This document shows positions 63,965-64,000 of a stretch of DNA of 64,000 nucleotides, in pieces. The stretch covers positions 4,436,855 through 4,500,854 of the forward strand of contig CM029393.1 in the NCBI GenBank assembly GCA_017165825.1. The letters run 5' to 3'. Positions within the stretch are counted from its first letter, which is position 1. The number at the start of each line of letters is the position of its first letter. The notes beneath the pieces are model-generated. The model ran no database searches and was not told the DNA's origin. It was given only the letters and a program-made list of their open reading frames with translations. The DNA is from Hepsetus odoe (taxonomy: Eukaryota > Chordata > Actinopteri > Characiformes > Hepsetidae). The position numbers were made by a program, and so were the translations under genes.

Positions 63965-64000
63965 GTATAAAGTAAAATTAATTTCAGAAGTGCTCACTCT

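Overview
This window is nuclear DNA from a ray-finned fish. The genes are split by GT-AG introns, the spliced products match vertebrate families along their whole length, and the intergenic DNA is AT-rich with teleost-style tRNA-derived SINEs, Tc1/mariner relics, small inverted-repeat elements and LINE fragments. I cannot name the species. The SINE tails look like those of otophysan fishes, but that is only an impression.

Layout from left to right: the 3' part of sh2d5 (+, cut by the left edge); kif17 (+, complete, 14 coding exons); a C1orf116/SARG homologue (-, three coding exons, convergent with kif17); yod1 (-, two coding exons); snrpe (+, five coding exons, divergent from yod1); a 15 kb gene-free interval holding transposons and GC-rich blocks; then sox13 (+), with a probable non-coding first exon near 45.4 kb, its first coding exon at 55.7 kb and seven further coding exons up to the right edge. 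The HMG box of sox13 lies beyond the window. I rebuilt every exon chain by hand, and reading phases close at all joins. From what I know of the human genome, sh2d5-kif17 matches a neighbour pair on 1p36.12, C1orf116-YOD1 a neighbour pair on 1q32.1, and SNRPE and SOX13 are also on 1q32.1. The window therefore joins two blocks that are far apart on human chromosome 1.

The genes are not one pathway. They cover a neuronal PTB/SH2 adaptor, a ciliary/dendritic kinesin, an uncharacterised epithelial protein, an OTU deubiquitinase, a spliceosomal Sm protein and a SoxD transcription factor. I found no new multi-gene system. The points most worth checking are: (1) a near-identical tandem duplication of kif17 coding exon 12, arranged so that exactly one copy can be spliced in; (2) a minor-spliceosome (U12-type) intron inside snrpe, which encodes a core protein of spliceosomal snRNPs; (3) an RFX-type X-box upstream of the ciliary gene kif17; (4) a cluster of CRE half-sites between yod1 and snrpe; (5) GC-rich blocks around sox13 carrying repeated SOX motifs; (6) a candidate orphan exon on the minus strand at 38.74 kb; and (7) a Tc1 element dated by a SINE nested in its terminal repeat.
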